Notes: generated by a model not told the origin, from the letters alone. Numbered from the stretch's first letter, positions 1 to 8,015 are shown. The stretch is 64,000 bases of DNA from an uncultured Bacilli bacterium (GCA_947632085.1 CANRNY010000003.1:1-64000); one strand, 5' to 3'. Translations and numbers: made by a program.

Positions 1-67
1 TACCTAAATCTTCAGCACTTTTAAATACCATTAATCTTAAATTATCTTTTTCAACTAATTTTTTCAT
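1..67 (-). CDS. Partial CDS, N-terminus only (possibly ribose-phosphate pyrophosphokinase-like)
   Basis: Only the first 22 codons are in the window. The ATG at 67 follows a GGAGTAGGA ribosome binding site. The visible protein starts MKKLVEKDNLRLMVF and continues KSAEDLG. The pattern of a short strand followed by a residue stretch ending in DLG resembles the start of some long PRPP synthetase variants, but this is a weak guess from memory. The gene runs off the left edge on the minus strand. Confidence 0.4.
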   Translation of the reverse strand, partial: MKKLVEKDNLRLMVFKSAEDLG

Positions 68-263
68 TCCTACTCCTCATACTTTTCTTTTTTGTTAGAT
101 AAGATAAATCATCAACTCTATTATCACCAATCTTTCTATCTTTATATTACTTTATTAATCATTACATAATGATTATAGCACTTAAAAAAGCAAACGGATA
201 TGTTTAGTTTATAAAATTTTATTTTTTACATTTTATACTAATATTTATATTAATCTAATTGAA

Positions 264-291
264 GAAAAAAAAGTAAACAATAATTGTTTAC
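264..291 (-). terminator. Intrinsic terminator of the surface-protein gene
   Basis: A near-perfect inverted repeat at 273-291 (GTAAACAAT and ATTGTTTAC) is followed on the minus strand by a run of Ts (264-272). It lies directly after the stop codon of the gene ending at 297. Confidence 0.8.
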
Positions 292-296
292 CTCTT

Positions 297-1886
297 TTAA
301 TAATTATATTTAGTTTGTTTGCCTAAAATTACTTTTACTAATAATAATGAACTAATTAATGATATAAAACTTAAAATGATGTAAGTTTCAATGTTATCTA
401 TTGTATTAGGATTTTTTTCATTTTGATTATTATTTGATACAAGGTTTCCATTAGTATTATCATTTGTTGAATTTACTGTTTGCGCTAAGGCATAAGTACT
501 AAAATGATATGTAAAAAACTTAAGATATTTTTTATTGTTTAAATAAACAATTTCACCTTCTAATGTTTCACCAATACTTGCATCGTCTTTAATGTAATAT
601 ACTTTATGTTTAGAACCAACAATATAATCGTCACTTACAGGAACGTATACTTCAATACCACGATCTATTTTATTTATTATTGTATCATTTGAGTATGCAC
701 TTAATGTTATGTTAAAAGCTATATCTACTTTTAAATTATTTTTATTGAAAGCATCTTTAACATACTTTTTATTTTTTACATCTTGACCAGTTACTTTAGC
801 ATCTAATGGTACATCATAACTTGAAGTTTTAACATTAACACCGCTATTTTTATCAACTGATTCAATTATTACATCGTCTAGTTCTTCTTTTGAAACTTCA
901 AGAACACCAATCTCTATATTTTTACCATTAAAATTCATCGTAACAAAATATTCATTATAATCTGGATCTTTTTCTACGACTATATTACTAATTTGAACTT
1001 TGTTATTAAAATATTCTTTTAATCTTTTTTTGACTTTTTCCTTAATATTTCCAGGTTCATCTTTATCAACATATAGTAGTTTAATTGCATCAATTGATAT
1101 ATGTTTGGCAGCGTAAACAATTCCATTTTTAGAATATGTAATAAAGTACATTGCACCTTCAACACCTAATGCTGATCCGTAACCAGCATCAACGATTTGA
1201 ATTTCATCTAAATCAAAAGTCTCTAGGACCTTTTTTATCTCTTGATTATAATACAATAAATCTTTTGGGCATTCATAATCTGTATGATAAATTAAATTAA
1301 AATATGATAAACTATCTATTTTATAATCGTTTTTAAAAAGATTAATTTTGGAAAATGCTTTATCTATTTCCTTTTCATCATAATCAGTATTATAAATGAT
1401 TTTTACATCAATTGAATCTGTTTGGTATTTTCCTTCAGTTTCAGTAATATCACCACTTAAAGATGCTGTATTTTTTTCTTTTAAATAAAAAGAGATATCG
1501 TCATTATAAAGACCTTTCTTATTTAGATAGGCATCAAACATACTATGGTAGTAATTATCTTTACAATATCCAATTTGTTCATTTTGCCATTCTTCTTTTG
1601 ATTGCAATGTTTCACCGTGTTCTTGGTGATATTCAATATTTAAATTGAAGTTAGCAACATAATCTTCATAGTCTTCGGAAATAATAGGACAGAAATCATC
1701 AAAATGTTCTATCATTATATCTGGATCTATGTAGTTAACTTTTAAATAGTATGAGCCATCTTTATCGACTGATAAATATTTTTCTTTAAATGTATTAACT
1801 GCCTGAATAGCTTCTTCTTCAGTTAATGCATAAGTCATTGTTGGTACAAGAATCAATGAAATTAGAAATATTAATATTTTTTTCAC
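297..1886 (-). CDS. Secreted, probably sortase-anchored surface protein
   Basis: The 529-residue protein has an N-terminal signal peptide (hydrophobic stretch about residues 4-20, likely cut after TYA). Its C-terminus has an NPNTID motif, then a hydrophobic segment and a basic tail (KQTKYNY), the layout of a cell-wall sorting signal. Just before it is an HFSTYALA segment, often seen at the C-terminal end of Firmicutes wall proteins. The middle holds no domain I recognise. The start is GTG at 1886, behind AAAGGTG. A sortase gene lies about 24 kb away, and its neighbour carries a similar NPTTSD motif, so that sortase could serve both; this is inference. The gene is monocistronic, with its own promoter containing a poly-G tract and its own terminator. 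Confidence 0.75.
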   Translation of the reverse strand: MKKILIFLISLILVPTMTYALTEEEAIQAVNTFKEKYLSVDKDGSYYLKVNYIDPDIMIEHFDDFCPIISEDYEDYVANFNLNIEYHQEHGETLQSKEEWQNEQIGYCKDNYYHSMFDAYLNKKGLYNDDISFYLKEKNTASLSGDITETEGKYQTDSIDVKIIYNTDYDEKEIDKAFSKINLFKNDYKIDSLSYFNLIYHTDYECPKDLLYYNQEIKKVLETFDLDEIQIVDAGYGSALGVEGAMYFITYSKNGIVYAAKHISIDAIKLLYVDKDEPGNIKEKVKKRLKEYFNNKVQISNIVVEKDPDYNEYFVTMNFNGKNIEIGVLEVSKEELDDVIIESVDKNSGVNVKTSSYDVPLDAKVTGQDVKNKKYVKDAFNKNNLKVDIAFNITLSAYSNDTIINKIDRGIEVYVPVSDDYIVGSKHKVYYIKDDASIGETLEGEIVYLNNKKYLKFFTYHFSTYALAQTVNSTNDNTNGNLVSNNNQNEKNPNTIDNIETYIILSFISLISSLLLVKVILGKQTKYNY

Positions 1887-1945
1887 TTATATCACCTTTC
1901 TTTTTGAGCTTGTTTTTTACAAACTTTTTTTCCTTTCTACTTTTA

Positions 1946-1975
1946 AGTATACCCCCCCCGATTAGACGTAGTCAA
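1946..1975 (-). promoter_or_regulatory. Promoter with 8-G tract in the spacer (candidate phase-variable promoter)
   Basis: On the minus strand a TTGACT -35 (1970-1975) is separated by 18 bases from a TATACT -10 (1946-1951). Eight of those 18 bases are an uninterrupted G run (plus-strand Cs at 1952-1959). Loss of one G would give the optimal 17-base spacing. The promoter lies about 60 bases before the GTG start of the surface protein. No other run of this length of G or C was noticed in the window. Confidence 0.7.
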
Positions 1976-2009
1976 TAAAATTTCAATGTTAAAACAAAGT
2001 TAAAGATAG

Positions 2010-2034
2010 AAAAAAAGTAAACATATTCGTTTAC
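2010..2034 (-). terminator. Intrinsic terminator of rsgA
   Basis: A hairpin (GTAAACATATTCGTTTAC, 2017-2034) is followed on the minus strand by a seven-T run (2010-2016), just after the rsgA stop codon. Confidence 0.8.
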
Positions 2035-2055
2035 TTTTGATGATTAGTAATTGAA

Positions 2056-3042
2056 TTACTTCCTTTTTATTTCACTAATTATTTTATAATAACTTTCATA
2101 ACGCTTAAGATTTATAGATTTATTTAGTTCTTGTTTAATAGCACAACTTGATACTGGTTCATCATAATGAAGACAGTTATGGTACTTACATAAATTATTG
2201 TAGGGAATAAATTCTTTATAATAGTTTTTAATATCAGATATATTAAAATCTTTTAAGCTTAAACTTCTAATACCAGGAGTATCAATAATACCAGAATTAG
2301 AAGACCATATGTAGTATTTAGATGAGGTCGTTGTATGGCAACCTCTTTTGGTTTTATCACCGATATTATTAGTTTTTATTATATCATCTGCTAATAGATA
2401 ATTGGTAAGAGATGATTTACCAACGCCACTATTACCAACAAAGATACAAGTTTTATTTAGAAGTTTTTCTTGTAAGATATTTAATCCTTCTTTAGTTTTA
2501 GTAGATGTTTTAATCGTTTCATAACCTAACTTTTCGTAAAAACTTATTATTTTATCTTCTTTTGGGGTTGATAAGTCACATTTGTTAAAACAGATAAGAA
2601 ATGGAATATGACTATTTTCTAGAAGAATAATATAACGATCAATAAAGTTAGGATGGATGGGAGGATTATTTACAGCTACGACGATAACTGCTAAATCGAT
2701 ATTAACAGCTGTTATTTTATTATCACCTATACTATTTAATTTAGAACCATCATACTTATCACGACTTAAAATATTTTTTCTTTTAATAATATCAGTTATT
2801 TCGTTATTATTTAGAATTACTTTATCACCTGGGAAGATTAATTTATTTATAACATAGGGGAATTTTTTAGATAAAGTTACTTCTAAGATTTCATTATCTT
2901 TATAGACATAAGCATTATGATAGTTAGTTTCAATTACTAGAGCAAAATCTTTTGTTTCATTAATAAAATTAATTTTAATATTTTTTTCTTTTCTTGCTTT
3001 TTTTATATTTTCATATCTTTTATGATGGGTTATTTTAATCAC
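2056..3042 (-). CDS. rsgA: Ribosome small-subunit biogenesis GTPase RsgA
   Basis: RsgA is a circularly permuted GTPase acting late in 30S assembly. The 328-residue protein shows the permuted motif order: NKCD (G4) first, then GNSGVGKSS (G1), then DTPG (G3). A C-terminal zinc-binding knuckle follows (CKYHNCLHYDEPVSSC). The N-terminal ~90 residues would be the OB-fold part. The start is uncertain: the frame opens with GTG at 3042 almost on top of AAAGG, and no ATG lies nearby, so a non-ATG start a few codons downstream is possible. The gene has its own consensus-like promoter and a ~150-base leader with a 20-codon upstream ORF. Confidence 0.93.
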   Translation of the reverse strand: MIKITHHKRYENIKKARKEKNIKINFINETKDFALVIETNYHNAYVYKDNEILEVTLSKKFPYVINKLIFPGDKVILNNNEITDIIKRKNILSRDKYDGSKLNSIGDNKITAVNIDLAVIVVAVNNPPIHPNFIDRYIILLENSHIPFLICFNKCDLSTPKEDKIISFYEKLGYETIKTSTKTKEGLNILQEKLLNKTCIFVGNSGVGKSSLTNYLLADDIIKTNNIGDKTKRGCHTTTSSKYYIWSSNSGIIDTPGIRSLSLKDFNISDIKNYYKEFIPYNNLCKYHNCLHYDEPVSSCAIKQELNKSINLKRYESYYKIISEIKRK

Positions 3043-3066
3043 CTTTCTATTTTTTAAAATTAAAAG

Positions 3067-3180
3067 AACTTACTTTATAGTAAGTTTCACATAAAAGATA
3101 AGATAAATTAGTTATTATCCAGTGTGATTAACTTACTATAAAGATTTTTAATAATATTTATGTTTTTCATATAATCACAC
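3067..3180 (-). promoter_or_regulatory. rsgA leader with mutually exclusive hairpins
   Basis: Read on the minus strand there are three pairings. GTGTGATTA (3180-3172) pairs with TAATCACAC (3130-3122). CTTTATAGTAAGTT (3143-3130), inside the leader ORF, pairs with AACTTACTATAAAG (3086-3073). AACTTACT (3086-3079) pairs with AGTAAGTT (3074-3067). The last two compete for 3079-3086. No U-tract follows, so translational or antisense control is more likely than classical transcription attenuation. Confidence 0.5.
3108..3170 (-). CDS. Candidate 20-residue leader peptide upstream of rsgA
   Basis: The ATG at 3170 is preceded at 9 bases by AAAGGAG (3180-3186). The reading frame begins MKNINIIKNL, continues YSKLITLDNN and stops at 3108. 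It sits at the very start of the predicted rsgA transcript. Its second half (3130-3143) is complementary to a downstream segment (3073-3086), so translation of the leader could change the mRNA fold. The peptide has no recognisable family. A regulatory uORF is inferred from the ribosome binding site, position and overlapping hairpins. Confidence 0.5.
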   Translation of the reverse strand: MKNINIIKNLYSKLITLDNN

Positions 3181-3195
3181 TCCTTTGCTAATTAA

Positions 3196-3224
3196 ATCGT
3201 ACTATATTAGTTTTTATTTGTCAA
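3196..3224 (-). promoter_or_regulatory. Promoter of the rsgA leader
   Basis: A perfect TTGACA -35 (3219-3224), a 17-base spacer and a TACGAT -10 (3196-3201) lie on the minus strand. The predicted start near 3189 is only a few bases before the leader-peptide ribosome binding site. Confidence 0.6.
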
Positions 3225-3227
3225 TTT

Positions 3228-4124
3228 TTAACGATTAAAATACTTAATTGCTTTTTTAGAGAAAGATAAAGTTGGATTTAAATCGTTAATTCTATCTATA
3301 TCCATAAATTCATTAAGTAATTCTTCAACAGTATAATTTCCATCAAAGATAGATTGAATACGAGATATTATATATTCTTTAGTACTAGCACTACCATAGT
3401 AGTATTCTGAAAATAAATTGTATGCACGAACATCAGAGATAACATATTTAGAATCGATAAGAGCATCATCTTCACTTTTTAATAATCTTTTTTGATGATA
3501 TTCTTTTAATTCACGAGCTAAAGTTTCTATTTCGTAAATACGTCTTTTATCTTCAGTTCTTAATATTTTTTCACCTTTAGCTAAAAGTTCGGCGATTTGA
3601 AGTTCAATAAAGACACTTAGTACTTCTGAGTTATAGTATGAACCAATAGCACCATTTACGGAATCAACTTCAGCATGAGTTATTTCATGGGTATATGAAC
3701 AAGATGTTAATTCAGTTACAAGACTTGATAATTCGATACCAATAAAGGAAATGGGCGGATAAGTATCTTTAGAAAGTTCAGTTATTAAACCACCATAAAA
3801 GGCTTCATCAGTAACTGTTTTAGGTATAACAGGTAAAGCAAATGGACTTACCTTTTGACGTTTTACAAATTTTAAAAAACGAGTATTTAGAAGATATCTT
3901 AAAGATGGAACATCATGAAGTTTATAAAATGATGCAAAGAATTGTCTAGTATCTCTTAAAGCATCTTCTATTTGCATACGATGAATTTTACTAACTATTT
4001 GGTTTACTTCTAACTTACCAATATTAGAAGCGGTAATAATTAAATCAATTGTTGGTATATAAGGTTTTATTTCACTTATATAACCTCTTCTCTTTATTTG
4101 TTCATTGATTGATATTTCTGCCAT
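3228..4124 (-). CDS. Putative HExxH zinc metallopeptidase, paralogue 2 of a tandem pair
   Basis: I do not recognise the family. The 298-residue protein has no signal peptide or membrane segment. Residues 146-150 read HEITH, a zincin-type HExxH motif, inside YTHEITHAEVD. A glutamate at 167, 17 residues after the second histidine, is matched at the same spacing in the neighbour and could be the third zinc ligand. The protein is a diverged copy of the next gene upstream (4129-5001): both open with EQIK-RGY, and both share the HEITH block and a C-terminal helical region. The ATG at 4124 follows GGGGG. The two genes are 4 bases apart and form one operon. Peptidase activity is inferred from the motif only. 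Confidence 0.6.
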   Translation of the reverse strand: MAEISINEQIKRRGYISEIKPYIPTIDLIITASNIGKLEVNQIVSKIHRMQIEDALRDTRQFFASFYKLHDVPSLRYLLNTRFLKFVKRQKVSPFALPVIPKTVTDEAFYGGLITELSKDTYPPISFIGIELSSLVTELTSCSYTHEITHAEVDSVNGAIGSYYNSEVLSVFIELQIAELLAKGEKILRTEDKRRIYEIETLARELKEYHQKRLLKSEDDALIDSKYVISDVRAYNLFSEYYYGSASTKEYIISRIQSIFDGNYTVEELLNEFMDIDRINDLNPTLSFSKKAIKYFNR

Positions 4125-4128
4125 TATA

Positions 4129-5001
4129 TTAAATCCCCCTTAAATGACTTTTAAATAGTTCTTTATCAATGCTATTTTCATAAGTTATATTAAAATATGC
4201 TAATAAGTCTTCAACACTCATAAGATGGTTAAATACTCTTTGAATACCAACCATAATAGTTCGACGTAAATTTATATCACCTTCAATGTATTTATAAAAT
4301 AAGTGATAAGCTTTTAAAGTACTATGTAAGTATGAAGTACCTTCAAGTAGAATATCATGAATTTCAGGATTTGTAGTATCGTGATATTGATCTAACTCGG
4401 TAATTATTTCTTTTAATTCGCGTAAACGATAATAATCGTGAATTCTCATTAAATCTTTATTTAGACTTTCAGAGGCTTCAACTAGTTCAAGAAAAATACT
4501 TAAAAACTCAATATTATTATAATCATGAATAGAATCTGGTAGATGATTTAATTGAGTATGAGTTATTTCGTGAGTATAAGCAAGAGATGCTAATTCAGTT
4601 AAGTCTTTTGATAATTCTATCCAGCGATATTTTAAAGACGAACAAGCCTTAGCTTTGGTGTTAAAGATTAGAACTTCATGAGAACAACCATAAAATAAAT
4701 CAGTATCAGATATTGTTTTAACAGGAAGCTTAAAAGGATGAATACTACTAGATAGTTCGATAGAAAATGGAATATGACCTATTTTCTTTTCATAGGGAAC
4801 ATTATGTAAATTAAAATATTTTAATAGAAATGAACGACTATAATATAAGACTTCTTTTTTAGACATTTTTTTAATTTCTGTGTTTTCTTTTAGTAATGGC
4901 GTAATTAAAGATGATAGACTTAGTAGTTCTTTTGATGGACGTTTGATAACCGGTAATTCACTATATCCACGATGTTTAATTTGTTCGGCATAACTAGTCA
5001 T
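4129..5001 (-). CDS. Putative HExxH zinc metallopeptidase, paralogue 1 of a tandem pair
   Basis: The 290-residue predicted cytoplasmic protein is paralogous to the next gene. HEITH is at residues 144-148 (AYTHEITHTQL) and the aligned glutamate is at 165 (NNIEFLSIF), giving HExxH with a 16-residue gap to E. This is within the broad range of gluzincin peptidases but no named family is claimed. The start ATG at 5001 follows AAGGGGGC. It is the first gene of the pair and has a perfect consensus vegetative promoter just upstream, suggesting strong constitutive expression. Substrate and role are unknown. Confidence 0.6.
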   Translation of the reverse strand: MTSYAEQIKHRGYSELPVIKRPSKELLSLSSLITPLLKENTEIKKMSKKEVLYYSRSFLLKYFNLHNVPYEKKIGHIPFSIELSSSIHPFKLPVKTISDTDLFYGCSHEVLIFNTKAKACSSLKYRWIELSKDLTELASLAYTHEITHTQLNHLPDSIHDYNNIEFLSIFLELVEASESLNKDLMRIHDYYRLRELKEIITELDQYHDTTNPEIHDILLEGTSYLHSTLKAYHLFYKYIEGDINLRRTIMVGIQRVFNHLMSVEDLLAYFNITYENSIDKELFKSHLRGI

Positions 5002-5028
5002 AAAGATGCCCCCTTTTGACAGAAATTT

Positions 5029-5057
5029 ATTATAAGATATGCGATTTAATATGTCAA
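5029..5057 (-). promoter_or_regulatory. Perfect consensus vegetative promoter
   Basis: On the minus strand TTGACA (5052-5057), a 17-base spacer and TATAAT (5029-5034) all match the sigma-A consensus. It drives the HEITH gene pair. Its -35 shares bases with the T-run of the terminator of the preceding gene. Confidence 0.85.
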
Positions 5058-5086
5058 AAAAAGATGATTAATTTAAATAATCATCT
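5056..5086 (-). terminator. Intrinsic terminator overlapping a stop codon
   Basis: AGATGATTA and TAATCATCT arms (5062-5086) are followed by seven Ts (5056-5062) on the minus strand. The stem includes the stop codon of the gene ending at 5081. Confidence 0.75.
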
Positions 5087-5533
5087 GCTTTTTTTAATTA
5101 CTTCAATTTTATATTTACGAAGAGTAAATAAAGTTACCCTATTACCACAACTTGGACACTTAGCATGATTAATTCCTCTTTTATTTGGTAATGGTAATTT
5201 AAGAGTTGTCTTGCATTTAGGACATTTTTTATAAACATAGATTTTTCGATCACGATAATTACGAATTATGTTATTGAATGGTTTTCTAATTGTTTTAAGA
5301 AACTTTAAATATATTTTATTTTCTTTATAACGAGCACTTTTATTTTTAGAAAGTAAACGAAATAATATTATAATAAAAAATATGATAGGAATTAAATCTA
5401 AGATAAAAGTATGCGTAAATAAACTAATTATAAAAGTTATTAACCAAATAAATAGTAAAAGACGATTTAATTCATCGATAAAATATTTTAAAAGATCTTT
5501 GATGCTTGGTAAATTACCATTATTAAATGGCAT
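5081..5533 (-). CDS. Small membrane protein with C-terminal zinc ribbon
   Basis: The 150-residue protein has two adjacent hydrophobic segments (about residues 25-62). A basic stretch follows, then a zinc-ribbon pattern, CPKCKTTLKLPLP, with a second pair CPSCGNR about 20 residues later. Such proteins are widespread in Firmicutes without assigned function. The ATG at 5533 follows AAGG. It is the last gene of a run starting at 7580 or further upstream. Confidence 0.6.
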   Translation of the reverse strand: MPFNNGNLPSIKDLLKYFIDELNRLLLFIWLITFIISLFTHTFILDLIPIIFFIIILFRLLSKNKSARYKENKIYLKFLKTIRKPFNNIIRNYRDRKIYVYKKCPKCKTTLKLPLPNKRGINHAKCPSCGNRVTLFTLRKYKIEVIKKSR

Positions 5534-5548
5534 AAGTAACCTTCTTTC

Positions 5549-6100
5549 TTATCTTATTTTCTTTCCATTAGTGGTTAGATAATCAATATAGGAAATGAAA
5601 TCTATATTATATGGTGGTTTGGAGTATTCATAGATGGATAAAGTTTTTAGTTCTTCTTCATTTAAAAAGGCTTTGGCATAATTAATTTGATTTTGATAAG
5701 CAGTAGTTAATAGTTCTTTTAAAGTATTAAACTCATGAATGCCTCTGTTTAGACCATCAGCATGTTCAAAATGATAATATTTATTATTTTCTTCATAAAC
5801 TAAAAAGGTATGAGTTGGTCCTTGATTAGAATATGGAAGATTAAATATTAAGAAGTATGTTTTAAAAGGATAATTATGATTAGTAAACCATTCTCTTTCT
5901 AGTTCAACTTGATCAAAGCAATGTCCTAATTTAGTTTCTAATAAATGTTTAGGTGATGATAAAGTCCAAGAAAGAATGTTTTCATCAAAATCATTACCAC
6001 TACCAATAATTCTTTTATTATCAGGAGTAACAAAGCCATACTCAATTTCATCCATAAAAGTAAGTAATTCTTTGGGATTATTAATATCTTTATATTGCAT
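5549..6100 (-). CDS. Transglutaminase-like cysteine hydrolase domain protein
   Basis: The 183-residue protein has a cysteine in a GHCFDQVELER context, a histidine in PTHTFLVYE and an acidic or histidine pair in HFEHADG. That is the Cys-His-Asp order of the transglutaminase-like superfamily. No signal peptide is seen, so it is probably cytoplasmic. The ATG at 6100 follows GGGGATAA. The downstream gene begins 15 bases after its stop. The fold assignment is an inference from motif order; the substrate is unknown. Confidence 0.6.
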   Translation of the reverse strand: MQYKDINNPKELLTFMDEIEYGFVTPDNKRIIGSGNDFDENILSWTLSSPKHLLETKLGHCFDQVELEREWFTNHNYPFKTYFLIFNLPYSNQGPTHTFLVYEENNKYYHFEHADGLNRGIHEFNTLKELLTTAYQNQINYAKAFLNEEELKTLSIYEYSKPPYNIDFISYIDYLTTNGKKIR

Positions 6101-6109
6101 AATTATCCC

Positions 6110-6745
6110 CTACTTTATTTTTAAAAGACATTCAATATCAGGATTTAATAAAGATTTAAATTTTTCTCCGTCATCTATACTACCTACTATACTGCCATAA
6201 TGAGTAGGAATGACTGTTTGAGGTTTAATCGTATTTATTAAAGCAGCAGCTTCTTGATAGTCACAAGTAAATTTACCACCAATAGGAATAAGAGCGATAT
6301 CACATTTTACAGCTTGAGCTTCTGGTGTAACATCCGTATCACCAGAAATATAAAGACGTGTTTCGTCTAAAGTTATAATATAGCCAACATATTTATTATT
6401 TTTAGGATGAAATGGTTTATTTAAGTTATAACTAGGAATAGTTTCAATATCTAAGTCACTTATATTATAGGTCTCATTGGGATTAACACCTATTATTTGA
6501 TTAGAATTAACTATTTTATGACCTAATACTTGAGGGGCGATACTATCAGGAATAATAATTAAGGTATTATCTTTTTTGACTTTATTTATAGAATCATAAT
6601 CTAAATGATCATAATGGTCGTGGGTAATGAAGATAAGGTCAGCGTCATGACTTTCTTCAGTAATTTTAAAAGGATCAAAATAGATTATTTTGTCTGTTAC
6701 AATTTTAATACTACTTTGGGTATTAATATAAATATTATTTTTCAT
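6110..6745 (-). CDS. MBL-fold metal-dependent hydrolase
   Basis: The 211-residue protein has the metallo-beta-lactamase signature FITHDHYDHLDYDS, followed by YISGDTDVTPEA and a late IPTHYGS histidine, giving the usual set of metal ligands. It resembles the UPF0173/UlaG-like branch of broad-specificity hydrolases. I chose ATG at 6745 because GGAG lies 8 bases upstream. The longer frame from 6802 has no ribosome binding site and would run deep into the preceding gene. It overlaps the 3' end of the HD-domain gene by 11 bases, so the two are translationally coupled. Confidence 0.8.
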   Translation of the reverse strand: MKNNIYINTQSSIKIVTDKIIYFDPFKITEESHDADLIFITHDHYDHLDYDSINKVKKDNTLIIIPDSIAPQVLGHKIVNSNQIIGVNPNETYNISDLDIETIPSYNLNKPFHPKNNKYVGYIITLDETRLYISGDTDVTPEAQAVKCDIALIPIGGKFTCDYQEAAALINTIKPQTVIPTHYGSIVGSIDDGEKFKSLLNPDIECLLKIK

Positions 6746-7580
6746 TTTCTTTACTCCAATCTTCTTGAGGATTAAATCCGTGTTCTTTTTCCCATTTTTC
6801 ATGGTTTTGACGGGCAGTTCTTATAGCGTCATTATTTTTTATATGACAAGAACTTGCACCTTCGGTTATAAAAAAGTATTCTAAATTAAATTTATTAGCA
6901 AGTTTATTTACTTCTTGACATAGTAAACGAGCTCTATTTAATTCATATTCTTTTTCATTAATTTTATTTACTTTTAGATATTTTTTTTTAAATAATTTAT
7001 CATCGTATATTATTTTGTTTAAGTCTTTAAGATATTGTTCGTATTCAATATCATTAAAGTACATTTTATTTATGGCATAACCATTTTGACCGAATTTCTT
7101 TTGAAGATGTTGTTGAGATTCTTTGAGTATTTCAGTAAAAGAAAGTTCGGGATTACGATAGGAACGATAAGCATAAGTTCTTTTAAGGGGATCAATAACA
7201 TTAGTATTACGATCAGCTGATGAAATAATTTTACCATAGATTGAACGTGGTTCATTTTTATTTGAAGCTCGATGATCTTCAATAGCTTCAGCCATGATAG
7301 CTATTTCTTCGTTAGTAAACCATTTAAGAAGTTTTTTATCTTGTTTTAAGTATTCAGCAGATAATAGTTCATGATGTTCATGATCTTGATGATGAGCGAT
7401 ATCGTGATAATAAGCAATAGTATAAACCATATTTATATTAATATTTTCTACTTCTTTAGCGAATGTTAAACTACGACGAAGAACATAATTTATATGGTCC
7501 ATATTATGGCCCTCATCATTTTTATTATTCTCTTTACTGATATTCTTTTCTAAATATTCTTGTAATTCTTTATTAAGCAT
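6735..7580 (-). CDS. HD-domain phosphohydrolase with an extra C-terminal domain
   Basis: The 281-residue protein has an N-terminal HD domain: H in GHNMDHINYV, the HD pair in AYYHDIAHHQD, then EDHRAS and the SSADR aspartate near residue 127. HD proteins are metal-dependent phosphohydrolases or nucleotidases. After about residue 205 comes a distinct ~75-residue module (RARLLCQEVNKLANKF, then FFITEGASSCHI and HEKWEKEHGFNP). It looks like a separate small domain that I cannot name. The ATG at 7580 follows GAGATGA. The substrate is unknown. Confidence 0.75.
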   Translation of the reverse strand: MLNKELQEYLEKNISKENNKNDEGHNMDHINYVLRRSLTFAKEVENININMVYTIAYYHDIAHHQDHEHHELLSAEYLKQDKKLLKWFTNEEIAIMAEAIEDHRASNKNEPRSIYGKIISSADRNTNVIDPLKRTYAYRSYRNPELSFTEILKESQQHLQKKFGQNGYAINKMYFNDIEYEQYLKDLNKIIYDDKLFKKKYLKVNKINEKEYELNRARLLCQEVNKLANKFNLEYFFITEGASSCHIKNNDAIRTARQNHEKWEKEHGFNPQEDWSKENEK

Positions 7581-7634
7581 ACAATCATCTCTTTTGTATT
7601 ATACCATATTTTATTTTATTAAAAAAAAGAAATC

Positions 7635-8015
7635 CTATACTTCACTAAAAATAAAAGGATTTCCTTCTAATTGATTAGCTAATTCTTCATTAGAATAATG
7701 ATGTTCTAACTTATAATCTTCAATGTCAAAATCATCTAAATCTAAAAGATATGGATTAGAATCAAATAAAATATTTAAATCGTTTAAACCAAGTTCTAAT
7801 AATTTATTTATTAAGCCCACAACATCTTCTTTAGTACGAGATAGATAGTTAGGGTTACTTATTAAGATATTTTTAATCATTCGTTCATCACAATTAATTA
7901 AATATAAAATATCTATAAGAATATTTAATTCTGGTTCTTCTAGAATATTTTGGTTTAATTCTAACATACTTTTTATTTCTTCTTCGGTAATACCTAATTC
8001 AACTAACTTTTCCAT
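7635..8015 (-). CDS. Short helical-repeat protein resembling mTERF repeats
   Basis: The 126-residue protein is built of two to three repeats of the form LVELGITEEEIKSMLELNQ, each followed by a proline-containing turn (SNPNYL, SNPYLL). The pattern matches the larger neighbour upstream and resembles mTERF repeats. I chose ATG at 8015, with GGAG 6 bases upstream. The open frame extends to 8126 but the extra part has no ribosome binding site and lies inside the neighbour. It overlaps that gene by 17 bases. The function is unknown. Confidence 0.55.
   Translation of the reverse strand: MEKLVELGITEEEIKSMLELNQNILEEPELNILIDILYLINCDERMIKNILISNPNYLSRTKEDVVGLINKLLELGLNDLNILFDSNPYLLDLDDFDIEDYKLEHHYSNEELANQLEGNPFIFSEV

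Noticed and set aside
7070-7282. Second minus-strand ORF inside the HD-domain gene
   Set aside because: It is an out-of-frame shadow of the HD-domain gene without a ribosome binding site.
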